From: Tipula vernalis
Taxonomy: Eukaryota > Arthropoda > Insecta > Diptera > Tipulidae
Direction of reading: 5' to 3'
NCBI GenBank assembly: GCA_958295665.1
Contig: OY282558.1
Location: 111,776,838-111,840,837 of the forward strand
DNA length: 64,000 nucleotides
A program made the translations under genes and the position numbers. How positions within the stretch are numbered: position 1 is the stretch's first letter; every line of letters begins with the position of its first letter. A model generated the notes under the pieces. The model ran no database searches. It worked only from the letters and a program-made list of their open reading frames with translations, and was not told the origin of the DNA. Positions 1 through 10,800 of the stretch are shown here, piece after piece.

Positions 1-241
1 GGTCAAGAATTAATGAATTGGTTGATATAGAGAGTAGTTTGGCAGTCTCCACCATTGCGTCATAGGTTTACATTGAAATAAATCAATAAGATCAATTATT
101 TTGAGAGTAAAATGTTCGGTTTTCGAACAATTCTACAACAATATATTTAATTTAATCTGTGTCAATTTTTATTTCAGTAATTCCGAATTTCTACAAAGGT
201 AAACAACCTAGCTTGATCGCAAACAACAAAAATTTACTACT
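1..241 (+). repeat. 5' flank of OR copy 1 (duplicated block)
   Basis: This stretch matches about 14560-15072 (upstream of OR copy 2) and 63890-64000 (window end), sharing the string GAATTGGTTGATATAG and the AATTATTTTGAGAGTAAAA motif. Copies 2 and 3 carry extra AT-rich sequence between this block and the TATA box that copy 1 lacks. It marks the left edge of the OR duplication unit. I see no coding sequence in it. Confidence 0.75.
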
Positions 242-249
242 TATAAAAG
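242..249 (+). promoter_or_regulatory. TATA box of OR copy 1
   Basis: TATAAAAG lies 81 bp upstream of the proposed ATG. The same box occurs at the same 81-bp spacing in copy 2 (15073) and copy 3 (48663, TATAAAGG). Conserved spacing in three paralogues supports a core promoter with transcription starting about 30 bp further down. It also argues for the ATG at 323 over an upstream in-frame TTG. Confidence 0.6.
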
Positions 250-322
250 TTCATTCTACAAGTGGCAAGAAGGATTGAATATAAATCAAATTGCAAAGCT
301 AACCGCTGGAGAGCACCGTAAA

Positions 323-1748
323 ATGGTTATAATGACTATTCACCAAGCACCCACAATAATGAGATCACTTAAAAAACTACAAAAAATTACAGCCACAAAT
401 CCTGTTAATACCAACTACTTTGTGCATTACATCTTCGTAATTTTGAATATATGCTTTCTAATGTGGATTGCTATACCAGAGGTCAATATTTAAAATCTAT
501 TTTCATAAATTGATGAATTTACCAAGTGTTTCATTGTAGGTAACATTTTTTATATATAATCTACATGATGTTAAACTTAGTACGTATGGAACGCCGACGC
601 TAGTTCAACTTATAACAACACTGTTCAAAGTACTGTACTTGGCGATCAGAAATAAATCACATTTAAATTTAATCCGTGCGATAGAATCTATTGCGCAGCA
701 AAGTAAGTGTAGCTGCTTAGAATACAGTTTTACTTTAAATATTTGTATAATTTAATTATAGGAAGGTCAATATGTAAGAGTGGAGCGTGTTATGAATATG
801 CTGAGAAAATATCAACGCGTTTAATAAACTGGTGGACAATCTGTTTAACTTTATGTATACCAATTGATGTAGTACCACAAACGGTTTACCAAGTTTACCT
901 GTACATGATGCAAAATAACGTCGATGAACCTACCTCCTATGTATCACCATTCAAACATATGTATGTATTTTATAAGAGATTTGAAGTTAAGTTGCTCGTC
1001 ATTTTTCTTCTATTTTTACTTTTAGATACTTTTATTCCATAAATTCAATTTGGGTATACATTCTCACTGTAATTATGGCCTCGTTAAGTTATTTTCTATT
1101 GGTAATTATGTACGTAAGTGTTGATGGGACATTTTTCTGTTATTGCATCTATGTGCAAGCATTTTTGAAAGATTTGCAAGCAATGTTTATACTGACGGCA
1201 ACTCAAGATAATGTTGCCCAGCTAAAGGATGCTATTAAATTTCATGCGGACATTTTAAAACTGATCAGCCAAATCAATAACCTTTTTTCACCGATAATAT
1301 TTGTACAATTTTTGGATAGCACAGTGGTAGTTTGCACAATGATATTCCAATCAACTTTAGAGCGATCGCTGCAAATTGAAATTTTTAAACTTTATTTTTA
1401 TGTAATGGTATTATCAAGTCAAATTTTTATGTATTCATATTTCGGAACAACCGTTTTGAATGAAAGTTACAATATTGCAACAGCAGCATATTCATGTGAA
1501 TGGACCGATCCTGGATTAAAACACAAATTGCAGATACAAAAATATATTTTATTTATAATACAAAGATCACAAAAGGAGGTGGAATTCGATGGATTGAAAT
1601 TTTTTGAATGTAATATGCAAACATTTGTCTCGGTATAAGTTGTCTTTATTGTTTGTCTTTTAAATTATTTATGGATTTTATTTTGCTATTTCAGATTATG
1701 AAAGCCTGTTTTTCTGCATTGACCGTTCTACAATCGATGGTCAAATAA
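323..1748 (+). CDS. Odorant receptor copy 1, five exons, intact
   Basis: Proposed exons are 323-481, 540-702, 762-960, 1026-1632 and 1695-1748, joined across four GT-AG introns of 58-65 bp, giving 393 codons plus stop. The length fits insect odorant receptors (7tm_6), which are seven-helix membrane proteins with a cytoplasmic N-terminus that form ligand-gated channels with Orco. Visible family features are an N-terminal hydrophobic helix after NTNYFVHY, a mid-protein YEYAEKI segment, an ATQDNVAQLKDAIKFH loop before helices 5-6, the FGTTVLNES and CEWTD motifs, and a C-terminal RSQKEVEF followed by a short last exon ending QSMVK. General layout recalls the Or67d group of flies, but orthology is not established. 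The first donor is GTCAAT, which is unusual but conserved in copy 2. AATAAA overlaps the stop codon at 1744-1749 and may serve as a poly(A) signal. Confidence 0.87.
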
Positions 1749-2400
1749 AATATTGTTGTGCACAAAATTATTGTTTGCTGGTATACAATTATTGCTCTGC
1801 CATAAGGATATATCATTGCTTATTAAAATTTTAATGTAAAAAACCATAAAACAACTTTATATTTATGTAACACAAATACATTTCAAACATTGCACTTTGC
1901 CTAATAAAAGTTAAAGTACTCACATCACAGCACAATCACTTCAAAAGTTTGGGTCTTTTATTTACGAAAATCCTGTACATTCTTTACAATAATTATTTTA
2001 CTACACAACTTTATAGTCAAGAGGAAATGATTTGCCCGGTAAATACTGGAAGCACAACCAAATCTCCGAAAAGCTAGACGGCAGATATTCACACCAACAG
2101 ACAATCAAATAATTTTTGATGTTGTTCTGAACTGTTTTTGTTTCGTTTCCCGAAGTTATTATTCATATTGTTGCAAAATGTTTGAAAACCCGGCTTTTCT
2201 CCCTTTCCCATACACCAAATATCAGTTTTCTTTTATTTCCCAAAAAAGCTGACCCTTTATAAATTGTTTATTATGTAATTACCTTTAGGTAAAGAAAATA
2301 AAATAAAAAATTGATTTTTTTTTCCACGAACTTTGCTTAAAAACATTATGCGTTGACGAGTTATGCATTATAAACTTCTGATTTTATGGTACCTGGTAGC
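1749..2400 (+). repeat. 3' flank of OR copy 1, shared with other copies
   Basis: Sequence downstream of the stop is conserved at 16598-16935 and 51688-52620, and more weakly at 52700-53080. It includes the run GGTCTTTTATTTACGAAAAT and a TTTGCCCGGTAAATACTGG motif. It probably contains the 3' UTR plus duplicated intergenic DNA. No ORF is convincing. Confidence 0.65.
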
Positions 2401-2589
2401 TACAAAATTAGATACAATGGGCGAAACCAGCGAAGTGAGGCGTTACTAAAAAAATAAAAAGGACCGGAGGCGTTTAGTTTTTTCAATACAAAATAAAAGC
2501 GCAAAGTTATGAGAAAATTTCCAAGTTTTTAATGTCCATTAATATTTGAAGAAAACACAGATGAACAAATACAATTCTATAACATCAAT

Positions 2590-3035
2590 AACTTTAAATA
2601 TAAATGGCTAAACCATCATAAGGTGATCAGAACTTACCATACAACTATCATACCATTAAACCGTCATACTATCACACTTTCTTGTATATATGTCATACCA
2701 TCGCACGTTGTATCACATATACACAATAATTCCATCACTCCATCATAAAATACTATTAATCCAACGTACCACTATATCATCATAACATCACAAAATCATA
2801 CTATCATATAAACCATCAAGTCGTCATCGTTCTGTCATACCGTCAAACCATTATACCATCGTACCAATATGCAAGCCATCATACCATATTATCAGCTTAC
2901 CATCATATATTTCATCATACCAACATACCATTGTACCATCATACAGATTTTACACTTCAAACTGATCCTTTTACACTTCAAACAGAATTTTTACATTTCA
3001 AATTGGACCTTTAAGATTTCAAATTGAACCCTTAA
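2590..3035. repeat. Degenerate minisatellite (ATCATACC-type, then TTACACTTCAAA-type)
   Basis: From about 2590 to 2945 the sequence is built from imperfect variants of CATCATACCATC. From about 2947 to 3035 it changes to three or four imperfect repeats of about 24 bp around TTTTACACTTCAAACTGA. No open frame of note is present. This is simple-sequence expansion rather than a gene. Confidence 0.7.
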
Positions 3036-3055
3036 CAAATTATATAAATGACCAA

Positions 3056-3720
3056 TTAGAGTGGAGCTTGGATATTCCTCAACCGATTATGATGAAAATT
3101 GACAAGGGCGTTGGAAATGGGATTCTAAAATGATTTTTGGATAAAGTTTTGTAATATGTTCAATAAGAATGTAACTTAGCTATTAACCAATTATGATGAA
3201 CTTTGACTTTTCCAACGAACAGAATAAAAAGTTACCCAAAAATTATTTTTAAACTAGGTTTTTAAAAATATGTCAATATTGCTTGTACAGTGTTGTCTCT
3301 CTGGTTTCTGTGAACCATGAAGCAATTGAGGTTTTTCTAGAACAGCCTAAACATAATATTTCAATTGATAAAGTATCTCCGTAATAATATTCAAGTTCCA
3401 TTAGAAGCTTTTTGTCAATCCTTCGCTTTAAATTTTGGGTTATGTTTTCTGAGTATTTGCTATCCGAGCAGTTAATTGGGCATTGTTTGGAAAAATAATG
3501 TATGTAGCGGGCACACGCCTTAGTATTAAGATTAATAACGGTAGTGCAAAGTTTCGGAATAAGAATTATTATTTTAAACCCTTATTCCTAATCTCGAATT
3601 TGATTATAATCGGTTAAGGAATAGCATCATAATTGATTGAGAAATAGACATGCTCTATCATACACGGCCATATTCCAGAACTTCATCCAAAATTCATTTT
3701 AGAATACCATTTCAATGTAA
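3056..3720. repeat. Dispersed satellite-like repeat, direct and inverted pieces
   Basis: Sequence around 3056-3240 carries the units AACCGATTATGATGAAA and TTGGAAATGGGATTCTAAAA. Their reverse complements reappear at about 3590-3720. The same family forms a tandem block at 7640-8240. Pieces of about 105-115 bp seem to be the unit. It is non-coding repeat DNA. Confidence 0.55.
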
Positions 3721-3934
3721 TAATTTTGAAATAATAATTTTTTAAATTGTTTAACCGGTATGCGGGTTTAGTATTGCTAATGATATTGCTTAGTTTGGTT
3801 ATATAGGGAGTATAACAAAGAAAAACTATAAAAGAGGTAGACAGAATCGGATGACATTCGCTAAAAGTGCACGCAAGGATATATCGCAAAAAGAAATGCC
3901 TTTCCAGCTTCGATGTTACAATCTATGCAGTCAA

Positions 3935-4560
3935 ATGTCGGCAAGCAATCTACGATTACCACTTTTGCTGCTGTTACGTCGACAAACCAACAATCTCACT
4001 TTTTTGGTTATTTTTTAAGAAGTTATTATAAGTAAATTGCTGTGAATTTTAGATGGTACAACGTTTGGACAACCCAAATTGTTACTTGGGAGTTCAATAG
4101 CAACGCTACATCTTCTGTAGTTAGGCAGATGGTTTTCTCCACAATAAACGCATTTAGGCTGAATATTTTAAGCTTTTATACAATCTCTGGTACGATGTTT
4201 TCCTAAACATTTGACACACCAGGATTCCTTTTTGCTAGTTTACATGAACGTAGATGGTAGGTTTTTAGCCATAAGCCTTATTGGTCTGGTTTGTTTATTT
4301 TCAAACATATGTCTTAAGCTTCGTTTCGGATAATATTTGGAACATCGGACTTTTAACTCTTTCCCACTCTGTTTCTCGAGCTGGTTTTTCTTCATCCGTA
4401 AGGTACTCTTGTTGAGTGGTATTCTGGTTAGAAGTGGAACAGATGTTCTTAGTTGGCTTAAGAGCTTTAATTTTGTTTTCAAGAGTCGTCTTGATGGTAT
4501 ACTAGACACATTTAGTGGTTTCTACATAGCTGTAGCATTGGAATATTGACCACGAGAAAC
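3935..4560 (-). pseudogene. Jockey-type gag (ORF1) remnant
   Basis: On the minus strand, about 4240 down to 4060 encodes a broken zinc-knuckle region (CVKCLGKHRTRDC, then CVYCGENHLPNYRRC), the C-x2-C-x4-H-x4-C pattern of Jockey-clade ORF1 proteins. The stretch 4240-4509 encodes the upstream gag part with the segment NKQTRPIRLMAKNLPSTFM. Stops and frameshifts separate the parts. The same remnant recurs at 19500-20180, 59780-60420 and partly at 61020-61500, always beside block X, so it was part of the duplicated unit. Confidence 0.6.
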
Positions 4561-4619
4561 ATGGCTATTGACGGCTAACCATATACTTTTGAGACGCACC
4601 CAATCCCCAAAATTTGAAA

Positions 4620-5700
4620 TTAAGAACAAATCGTTTTTGTTATAGTATTTATTTGTAGTATTTTATTTTATTTTATAAACAGTTTAGTATTAAAAGGAAA
4701 AGCACACGTGAGGTGAAATAATATTAAAATTTAACAAAAATAACATAGTTAATAAAAATAAATTAAAAAAACTACGTATTGCCCATTAATCACGCCACTC
4801 CAAAAATTTTAACCTAAATAATCTCCTAAAATTTTAACCTAAATAATAATAATAAACTCTTAATTTCCAATGGAATTGAATTCCTAAGGGAAACTCCCCG
4901 AACATAAAATGACTTGTTTAACGACCTACAACAATTTTTAGCCAAAATTAAGCGGAAGCTCGATCCTATATAGATAACAAGGGTTCTTAGCTTTGAGAAG
5001 TTTAAAAATAAAAAGGAAAACGCGAAATTCGTAAAAAGTATATATAAACTACATTCTAAAACAAGGCTAGAGTAGGCAGAAATATGATCGAACTTCCTAA
5101 TACCATAAATAAACCGGGTACAAGCATTGGAACATCTTTGGAAAACATTCATGTTTGCCTGAAGCATACCGAATAAAACTATGTCACCGTAAATAAATTG
5201 AGGAAGAAGATAAAACAAACACAATTTTAGCCTAAACTGACTATCAGAAAATCCAACTACTTTATACAAACAACTAAGCTTGCCAACGACCCTCTTACTA
5301 ATAGTAACTAAATGATCGCCCCAAGTAAGAGTTTTATTAATAACTAAGCCTAAATCCCTAACAGTATTTGAATATTCCATTAGCGAATCCTGCAGAAAAA
5401 TACAAGGCAAGGACGAGGTATCTAACGGTTTTTTATAAATTATATTCGACTGAAATTTATTTGCGTTCAAAACGATCCTGCTAGAGACCGACCAACTAAC
5501 GATATTACATAAATCTTTATTTATCAGAGAAATGTTCCTAGCAATAGAATCCTTATCTAAACGACTATTTCTATAAATTTGGACATCATCAAGAAAAATG
5601 TGAAATGAACAATGTTGAATGGAGGATTCTATGTCATTTATATACATAGAAAATAATAGAAGACTCAGCACTGAATCCTGTGGAACGCGGGAAATTACTG
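4620..5700 (-). pseudogene. 5'-truncated Jockey-type non-LTR retrotransposon, RT C-terminal part
   Basis: The minus-strand frame 5671-4826 (281 codons) continues upstream to about 5695 with PQDSVLSLLLFSMYINDIES, the RT motif B region (PQGS altered to PQDS). It is followed by FLDDVQIY, where the usual F-A/V-D-D catalytic box has Leu at the second position. A typical RT thumb and C-terminal region follow. The 5' break at about 5700 abuts block X1, and the AT-rich 3' end (about 4620-4800) abuts the gag remnant. Comparison with units 2-4, where gag remnant and block X are nearly contiguous, shows this is a later insertion. Confidence 0.7.
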
Positions 5701-6420
5701 GAAGCCTTAAACCAGGATAAAACTAATCGTAATAGCCGATCTGCTTTATGTTATCGGCCGACTTAAATATAAGTTTAATATTGTTTTGGACAGTGTATTT
5801 TACAGAGATGTTTTACTGTACAATGGTTTAATAAAACAAATCGATAAAACCACTAAACCACAATTGTTTTAAACTATAGTTAAAAATAAATTATTTCTTG
5901 AATGTTTGGAGTCGTACGATATTTTACACATTGATTGATTGTTTATCTAGTCAATTGCATTTACTTGATTAAGCTTACAAACAAGGACGAGAGATATCCG
6001 ATTTTTTTTCATCTTGTTTTCTGCATAAGCCAAGATTAACAGATAAGTAAGTTGTGATGTAATATTCTTGCGTTCATTTCTAATTTACATACATACACTT
6101 TGTTATGATATCTAAAGAAAGTAAATACTTTGTATTTCATTATATAATTTGTTTTAACTCATTATGATGTGTTCCTCGATGATTAGGTAGTTTAATCTAA
6201 TTTTTGGAATATTTTAGATCGTGATAGATTGTGATAAATTCTAATATGTATAATTATTGTACTACTAATCAACCGGCGTTTTGTTTAGCTTGACTGGAGC
6301 TTTCGAGTTTGTTTTCACGATTCAGCATCAACGGTATAAATGTTTTTGATTTTAAATTAAATCATAATATAAAAATCGTCAATTTTCAGGAGGACGCCTT
6401 TTAGGTTTTTTAACTAGAAC
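5701..6420 (+). repeat. Block X copy 1 (exon-like)
   Basis: Starts with CCAGGATAAAACTAATCGTA and shares a reading frame with five other copies, including DSVFYRDVLLYNGLIKQIDK and KNKLFLE. In this copy a TAA interrupts the frame after KPQLF. Downstream lie mini-exon-like signals: a pyrimidine tract ending TTTTCTGCA (the AG is lost here) and AGTAAGT. I do not recognise the protein securely; a weak resemblance to the middle of ARV1 (motif YRHxLxN) is speculative. See the separate finding. Confidence 0.6.
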
Positions 6421-6429
6421 TTTTTGGTC

Positions 6430-7330
6430 ACGTGTTTAATTAAGAATATTCTTTACTGTATAAATGATTCATTTCTCCTGACAATTTTGGAAATCATTTA
6501 AAAATCTAAAAAACATAGTTTAAACAGGTATTAAAACAGTATTAACAATGTTTTTTGATTTGGAAAATTTTAAATTCTTAAATTCTAACTCGAATTGTAG
6601 TTGTTATAGAAAAAATTATTTTACTATTGTAACTCTAAATATCGCTCTATTGCATTACTATTTTCAACATAGTTTTTCAATTGTAGTCAGCTTTAAATCT
6701 TAAAATATTAAGATAATTTAAACTGCCATCTATTCAGGTTTTCCTTTTTTCTAGTTTTCACTTAATTTTGTTGCGAAGATGTGGATTTAAAAGAACCAGA
6801 GGAGTTTAAATCTGATGGTTTGTACTGAAAATCCGTGCCGTAGCACCTAAATACTTCTGGGAGTACAAAATTAATGTTATTAAATTTTATCACAAATAAA
6901 GCTTGACTTAATGACGCAGATACCTGTTGTTTAAAGCACTGGAGAACATAACGGACTTTTGACTAATCTAAAAAATAATAGCTAAAGTATCATTATATCT
7001 TTCCTACAGCACCCACTTCAGGCACACTCCAGCACCCACTGCTGTGGGTGCTATACTGTATGTATAGAAAGTAAATGACAAAATGATGACGTTTTGTATC
7101 TCACAAAACTTTATTTTCGAATGAAAACAATTTCGACTTAATATCATCGATTTTAACGTTAACTATTCACCAATAAACTATTGCACCGATCACTTTGAAA
7201 TTAGGAGGATTAACAAAAAAAAAAATATTCAAGGTAAAAATTGCAGACATTGTTGCCTACAAACGTATTTATTCATCATAACGTAAGTTCAAGTAATTGA
7301 GTTGGCCAATGTAAATGAATTTTAATACAA
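6430..7330. other. AT-rich non-coding stretch with a GC-rich hairpin
   Basis: No supportable ORF. At 7031-7052 a perfect 9-bp stem, AGCACCCAC / GTGGGTGCT around TGCT, stands out in otherwise AT-rich DNA, with related CACCCACTTCAGG just before it. Nothing else recognisable. Confidence 0.5.
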
Positions 7331-7338
7331 CTCTTAAA

Positions 7339-7638
7339 TTAGCGATATGTTGGATTTCTGAAACGGTTTCGCGGCCCCAAAAGTATGACCGGGAAATCCC
7401 GGGATTTCTTGGTTTTCATATTATTAAGTCTTAAGCACTCTTTTAGCTCAAAACCGTATAGGAAATTTGGAGATTCAAAAATGGAATTCTGGGATCTTGT
7501 TTTTTGTATCGAAAGTGTGACCGGGATATCCCGGGATTTGCCGGTTTTCGATTTATTTATGTAAAAGCTCGGTTTAAGTTGAGAGAATAATTGACGGTGG
7601 GCCTGTCTCCGAATGCAGGCAATTTGAATATCTCCCAT
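7339..7638. repeat. Dispersed repeat with palindromic CCCGGGAT cores
   Basis: Two related copies about 110 bp apart contain TGACCGGGAAATCCCGGGAT and TGACCGGGATATCCCGGGAT, both near-palindromic. The minus strand is open for 99 codons, but the frame runs through the repeat and lacks any recognisable domain, so I treat it as repeat rather than gene. Confidence 0.55.
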
Positions 7639-7639
7639 A

Positions 7640-8250
7640 GAAGTTTATCCATTTTCAGCATTTCAAGCCAAATTCAGGCCAATTAGGAAGGAACTTAGAT
7701 GTATCTTAACCGATTATGTGTAAATTCGACATTTACGACGGAAATGAATTTCTAAAAGCATTTTTGCGTAAAGTGCTGGAAAATAGCCAATTAGGACGGA
7801 ACTTGGTAATTACTTTACCGAATATGATAAAGTTCAGCATGTACGTTGGAAATGGGATTAAAATAGTATTTAGAAGAAGTGCTGAAATATTGTCAGTTAG
7901 GAAGGAACTTGGCTGTTTATTAACCTTTCATGACGAAAACGATTTGGATACCTTGAAAATGGTACTCTAAAACGATATTTCGAAAAAGTTCTGGAATATG
8001 GGCAATTAGGAAGAAACTCGTTTATTTCTAAACCGATTATGATGAAATTCGATAAATACGACTTGAAACCTGAGTTTCTATCTAATTATCAATTCCGTCG
8101 TCCTTCCAGAAGTTCCTTCTAAATTGTCCGTTTTCCAGTACTCATGTAATAATCATTTTAGAATAACATTGTCACTGTGCAAATCGAATTTCATCATAAT
8201 CGGTTAATAAATAACCAGTTCATCCTAATCGACCTGAGTTTGACTTGAAA
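7640..8250. repeat. Tandem satellite-like array, about 105-115 bp unit
   Basis: Repeated units contain CCAATTAGGAAGGAACTT, AACCGATTATGATGAAATTC and GTTGGAAATGGGATTAAAA. At least four direct units run from 7670 to 8060, followed by inverted pieces to about 8240. An 84-codon ORF at 7716-7970 merely runs through the array. Related fragments occur at 3056-3720. Confidence 0.65.
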
Positions 8251-9690
8251 ATGCTATGAATAGATAAACTAGTATATGAGATATTTAAGTTTTCTAACGG
8301 GGTCTAGTTTTGAGAAACCCTAGTTATATGATGCGAAGCAAGTATTATTTTCCTTGCATTTCTATTATATAACTAGTTTCATAGTCCTCACCTGAACCAT
8401 TTACTTCTAAATCAATTTCGCCAATGTCAGTGAACATGTTATTTTTAATATAAACGTTAAATTTATTTAATTAAAATTTATTGTCTTAAAATGATAGTTT
8501 AACTTCAAACCAAGCAATAAAAGTACAACCAGATATACGATGCCTACTTTCAAAAATTTCCCAGCTGAAATATGCTGTAAGTAGTATAGTTACCAAAACG
8601 TAAAATTATTTCTCACATAAACAGCGATAATTTATACTTTGATTTGCATTTAAAAATTACGAAGGGAGCCATCGTGGAAATTATAAAATTTAAATTATGT
8701 ATAAAAATAAAATCACTTCTAAATTTCAAACTTTATTTTTATTTATATACATAGATCCAGATTTCAAAAGTTCTGTTGCTTTCATTATCAATCCTACTAA
8801 TTAAAATAAATATAAATTTAATTAGTACTGATAATAAAATTTTTTTTTTTTTGATGCTTTTTTAGACTCAGAGACTTTCAAAACGTCGAGAAAAAAAGTT
8901 TTGGATCCACCAAATTTTTAGTCATTTTTGACTGGATTTCAAAACTTTGGTCTTTTTAGACGGAAGTAAAAAGAATTTTAATTTGACTTGCAATTGTGAT
9001 TGTAACATATGATAAAATAACGTAGATTGCCCCCTTCGATAAAAATCTTGTTGTAACATTGTTTTCCGTACACAAGCTTTCTTTTTTCAGACTAAGAGTT
9101 AAACAAATATTTTTTTTAAATTGTTTACAACACAACTTTGCTTTATTTTGAAATCGGTTGTTTTTTTATTCAGGAATTTGTAACTTGATACCCGATCAAC
9201 CCAGTTTTAAAAGTCGGTCATAGAAACTAAATAAATTCTAAGTGCATAATATAAAGTAACTACATGCAACTGAACTTAAAGCAGTAACTCTAATAGCCAA
9301 TCAACTATCAACTTATCAACAACCAATTTTCAATATTATAAATATTGTAAAATTGAAATACTCTCGAAAAATTTAGAAACATCTTCAACAATTTTGAATA
9401 ATCTGTAATGTCAACGAATCATCTTCAACAATAATCTTGAAAGTATCGAATAATCTCGAAACGAAACAGTCAAATGTCGCTCGAATTCGTAATATATCCA
9501 TATTCAAAATTATTTGGGATTTGTTTAACTTAACATCTTACAAATGTATGTGAAATGTATCTGTATATGTAACACAACGCTATACGAAATTCGTGGGAGG
9601 TTTAAAAATAAAATTCTCGGTAAACCACTAATTCTGTAATTATATACAACGAAGCCCCTTCCAAATTTGAATGTAGAAAACTACCAGTAA
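8250..9690. other. AT-rich intergenic DNA
   Basis: Searching both strands by eye I see no long ORF, no recognisable transposon protein and no clear inverted repeat. It contains homopolymer T runs near 8838 and 9105. It is probably decayed repeat or intergenic DNA. Confidence 0.5.
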
Positions 9691-10200
9691 TGTCTCCAAG
9701 AGCTCAGCGGTGGAGTCTAATTCGTTTGTATACGATTTTGTATTAGAGTGTTTTAAATGAGCGTTGCTAATTCGTTTAAAAAAATCGATTTTTCGTATGG
9801 GTGACAATTTAAGTCAGAAGCCGCCGCTTAGGACCCAATCATTCTATATTCCATACGTTGCAGTTGCAGCGAATTTTGGATGCTCACGGAAGATGGCCAT
9901 TAAAACTCGAATAATAAGAAAAAACGAGCTCGAAAAATAACCGAAATATAAATTTTGCAAAATAATACTTGCATAAATTAATGACGTTTTGGACGGGCCA
10001 ACGTAAATGTCAGACCTTAACCCAATCGAGATATCTTATAGGCAGAACAACAGCGCAGATTAAAAAAGTAAAGTTTCAGTAGTTCAGGCTAACTTTTCCA
10101 AGATATTGAGGAAATCTGGCAAACATTTTAGTGACAGATTGTCGACGTTATTCAGCCTTCCCAAAGGTAGTATGATGGTTCAGAAACTACCCCAATAATG
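9690..10200 (+). pseudogene. Tc1-like transposase relic (C-terminal part)
   Basis: Around 10000-10060 the + strand reads SDLNPIE and then a tail of charged residues, matching the SPDLNPIE block of Tc1/mariner transposases that precedes the last catalytic acidic residue. Further down, EEIWQTF and a basic tail match the family C-terminus. Several stops and frameshifts show it is dead. It differs from the Tc1 relic at 12990 and lies immediately upstream of block X'. Confidence 0.5.
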
Positions 10201-10254
10201 GAGGAAGAAATTTATGAACCCCAAGTAGTTCATACTAATAATTTTCTTGTAATA

Positions 10255-10800
10255 AACCAGGATATAACTAATCGTAATAGCCTGCTTTATGTTATCGGCC
10301 GCCCCTATATACAAATTTATTATTGTTTTGGACAGATTATTTTATAGAGGGGTTTTACTGTGCAATGGTTTAATAAAACAAATCGATAAAACTGCTAAAC
10401 CACAACTGTTCAAAACTATTATTAAAAATAAATTATTTCTTGAATATTTTACATAGATTGATTGTTTCTCTAGTCAATTGTATTTAGTTTGATTAAACTT
10501 ACAAACAAGTATATCTTATTTCCTGCAGGACCTTTAAGGAAGTTTAATAGGAAAGTAAGTTTTTGATACAATAATCTTACATTCGTTTCTAAGTTAAATA
10601 TTGTACTTATACATATTGTATTGATATCTACAAATTTTAATATTTCTTCGTAATTTAATTTTTGTTGACTCATTGTGGTGTGTTCCTCGATGATTGGTTT
10701 ATTAACTTTTTGTATAAATTAAAAAAAAAAGTTACCAAACTGTGAATTTGTTATATTGTGGCAAATTCTAATTCTAATAATATTCCCGGTTTTATTGTTA
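10255..10800 (+). repeat. Block X' copy 1 (exon-like)
   Basis: Begins CCAGGATATAACTAATCGTA and carries the block X frame in the X' variant (LFYRGVLLCNGLIKQIDK, then KPQLFKTIIKNKLFLEYF and stop). A TTTCCTGCAG acceptor-like site at about 10521-10530 and AAGTAAGT at about 10553 bracket a very short exon-like segment. Matched by X' copies at 39943 and 61556. Confidence 0.6.

Noticed and set aside
275..322. Upstream TTG start for OR copy 1 (and 15106 for copy 2)
   Set aside because: A non-ATG start is unlikely in an insect gene, copies differ there, and the TATA box spacing fits the ATG at 323/15154/48744.
7716..7970. 84-codon + strand ORF
   Set aside because: Runs through the satellite-like array, with period-matching composition and no domain.
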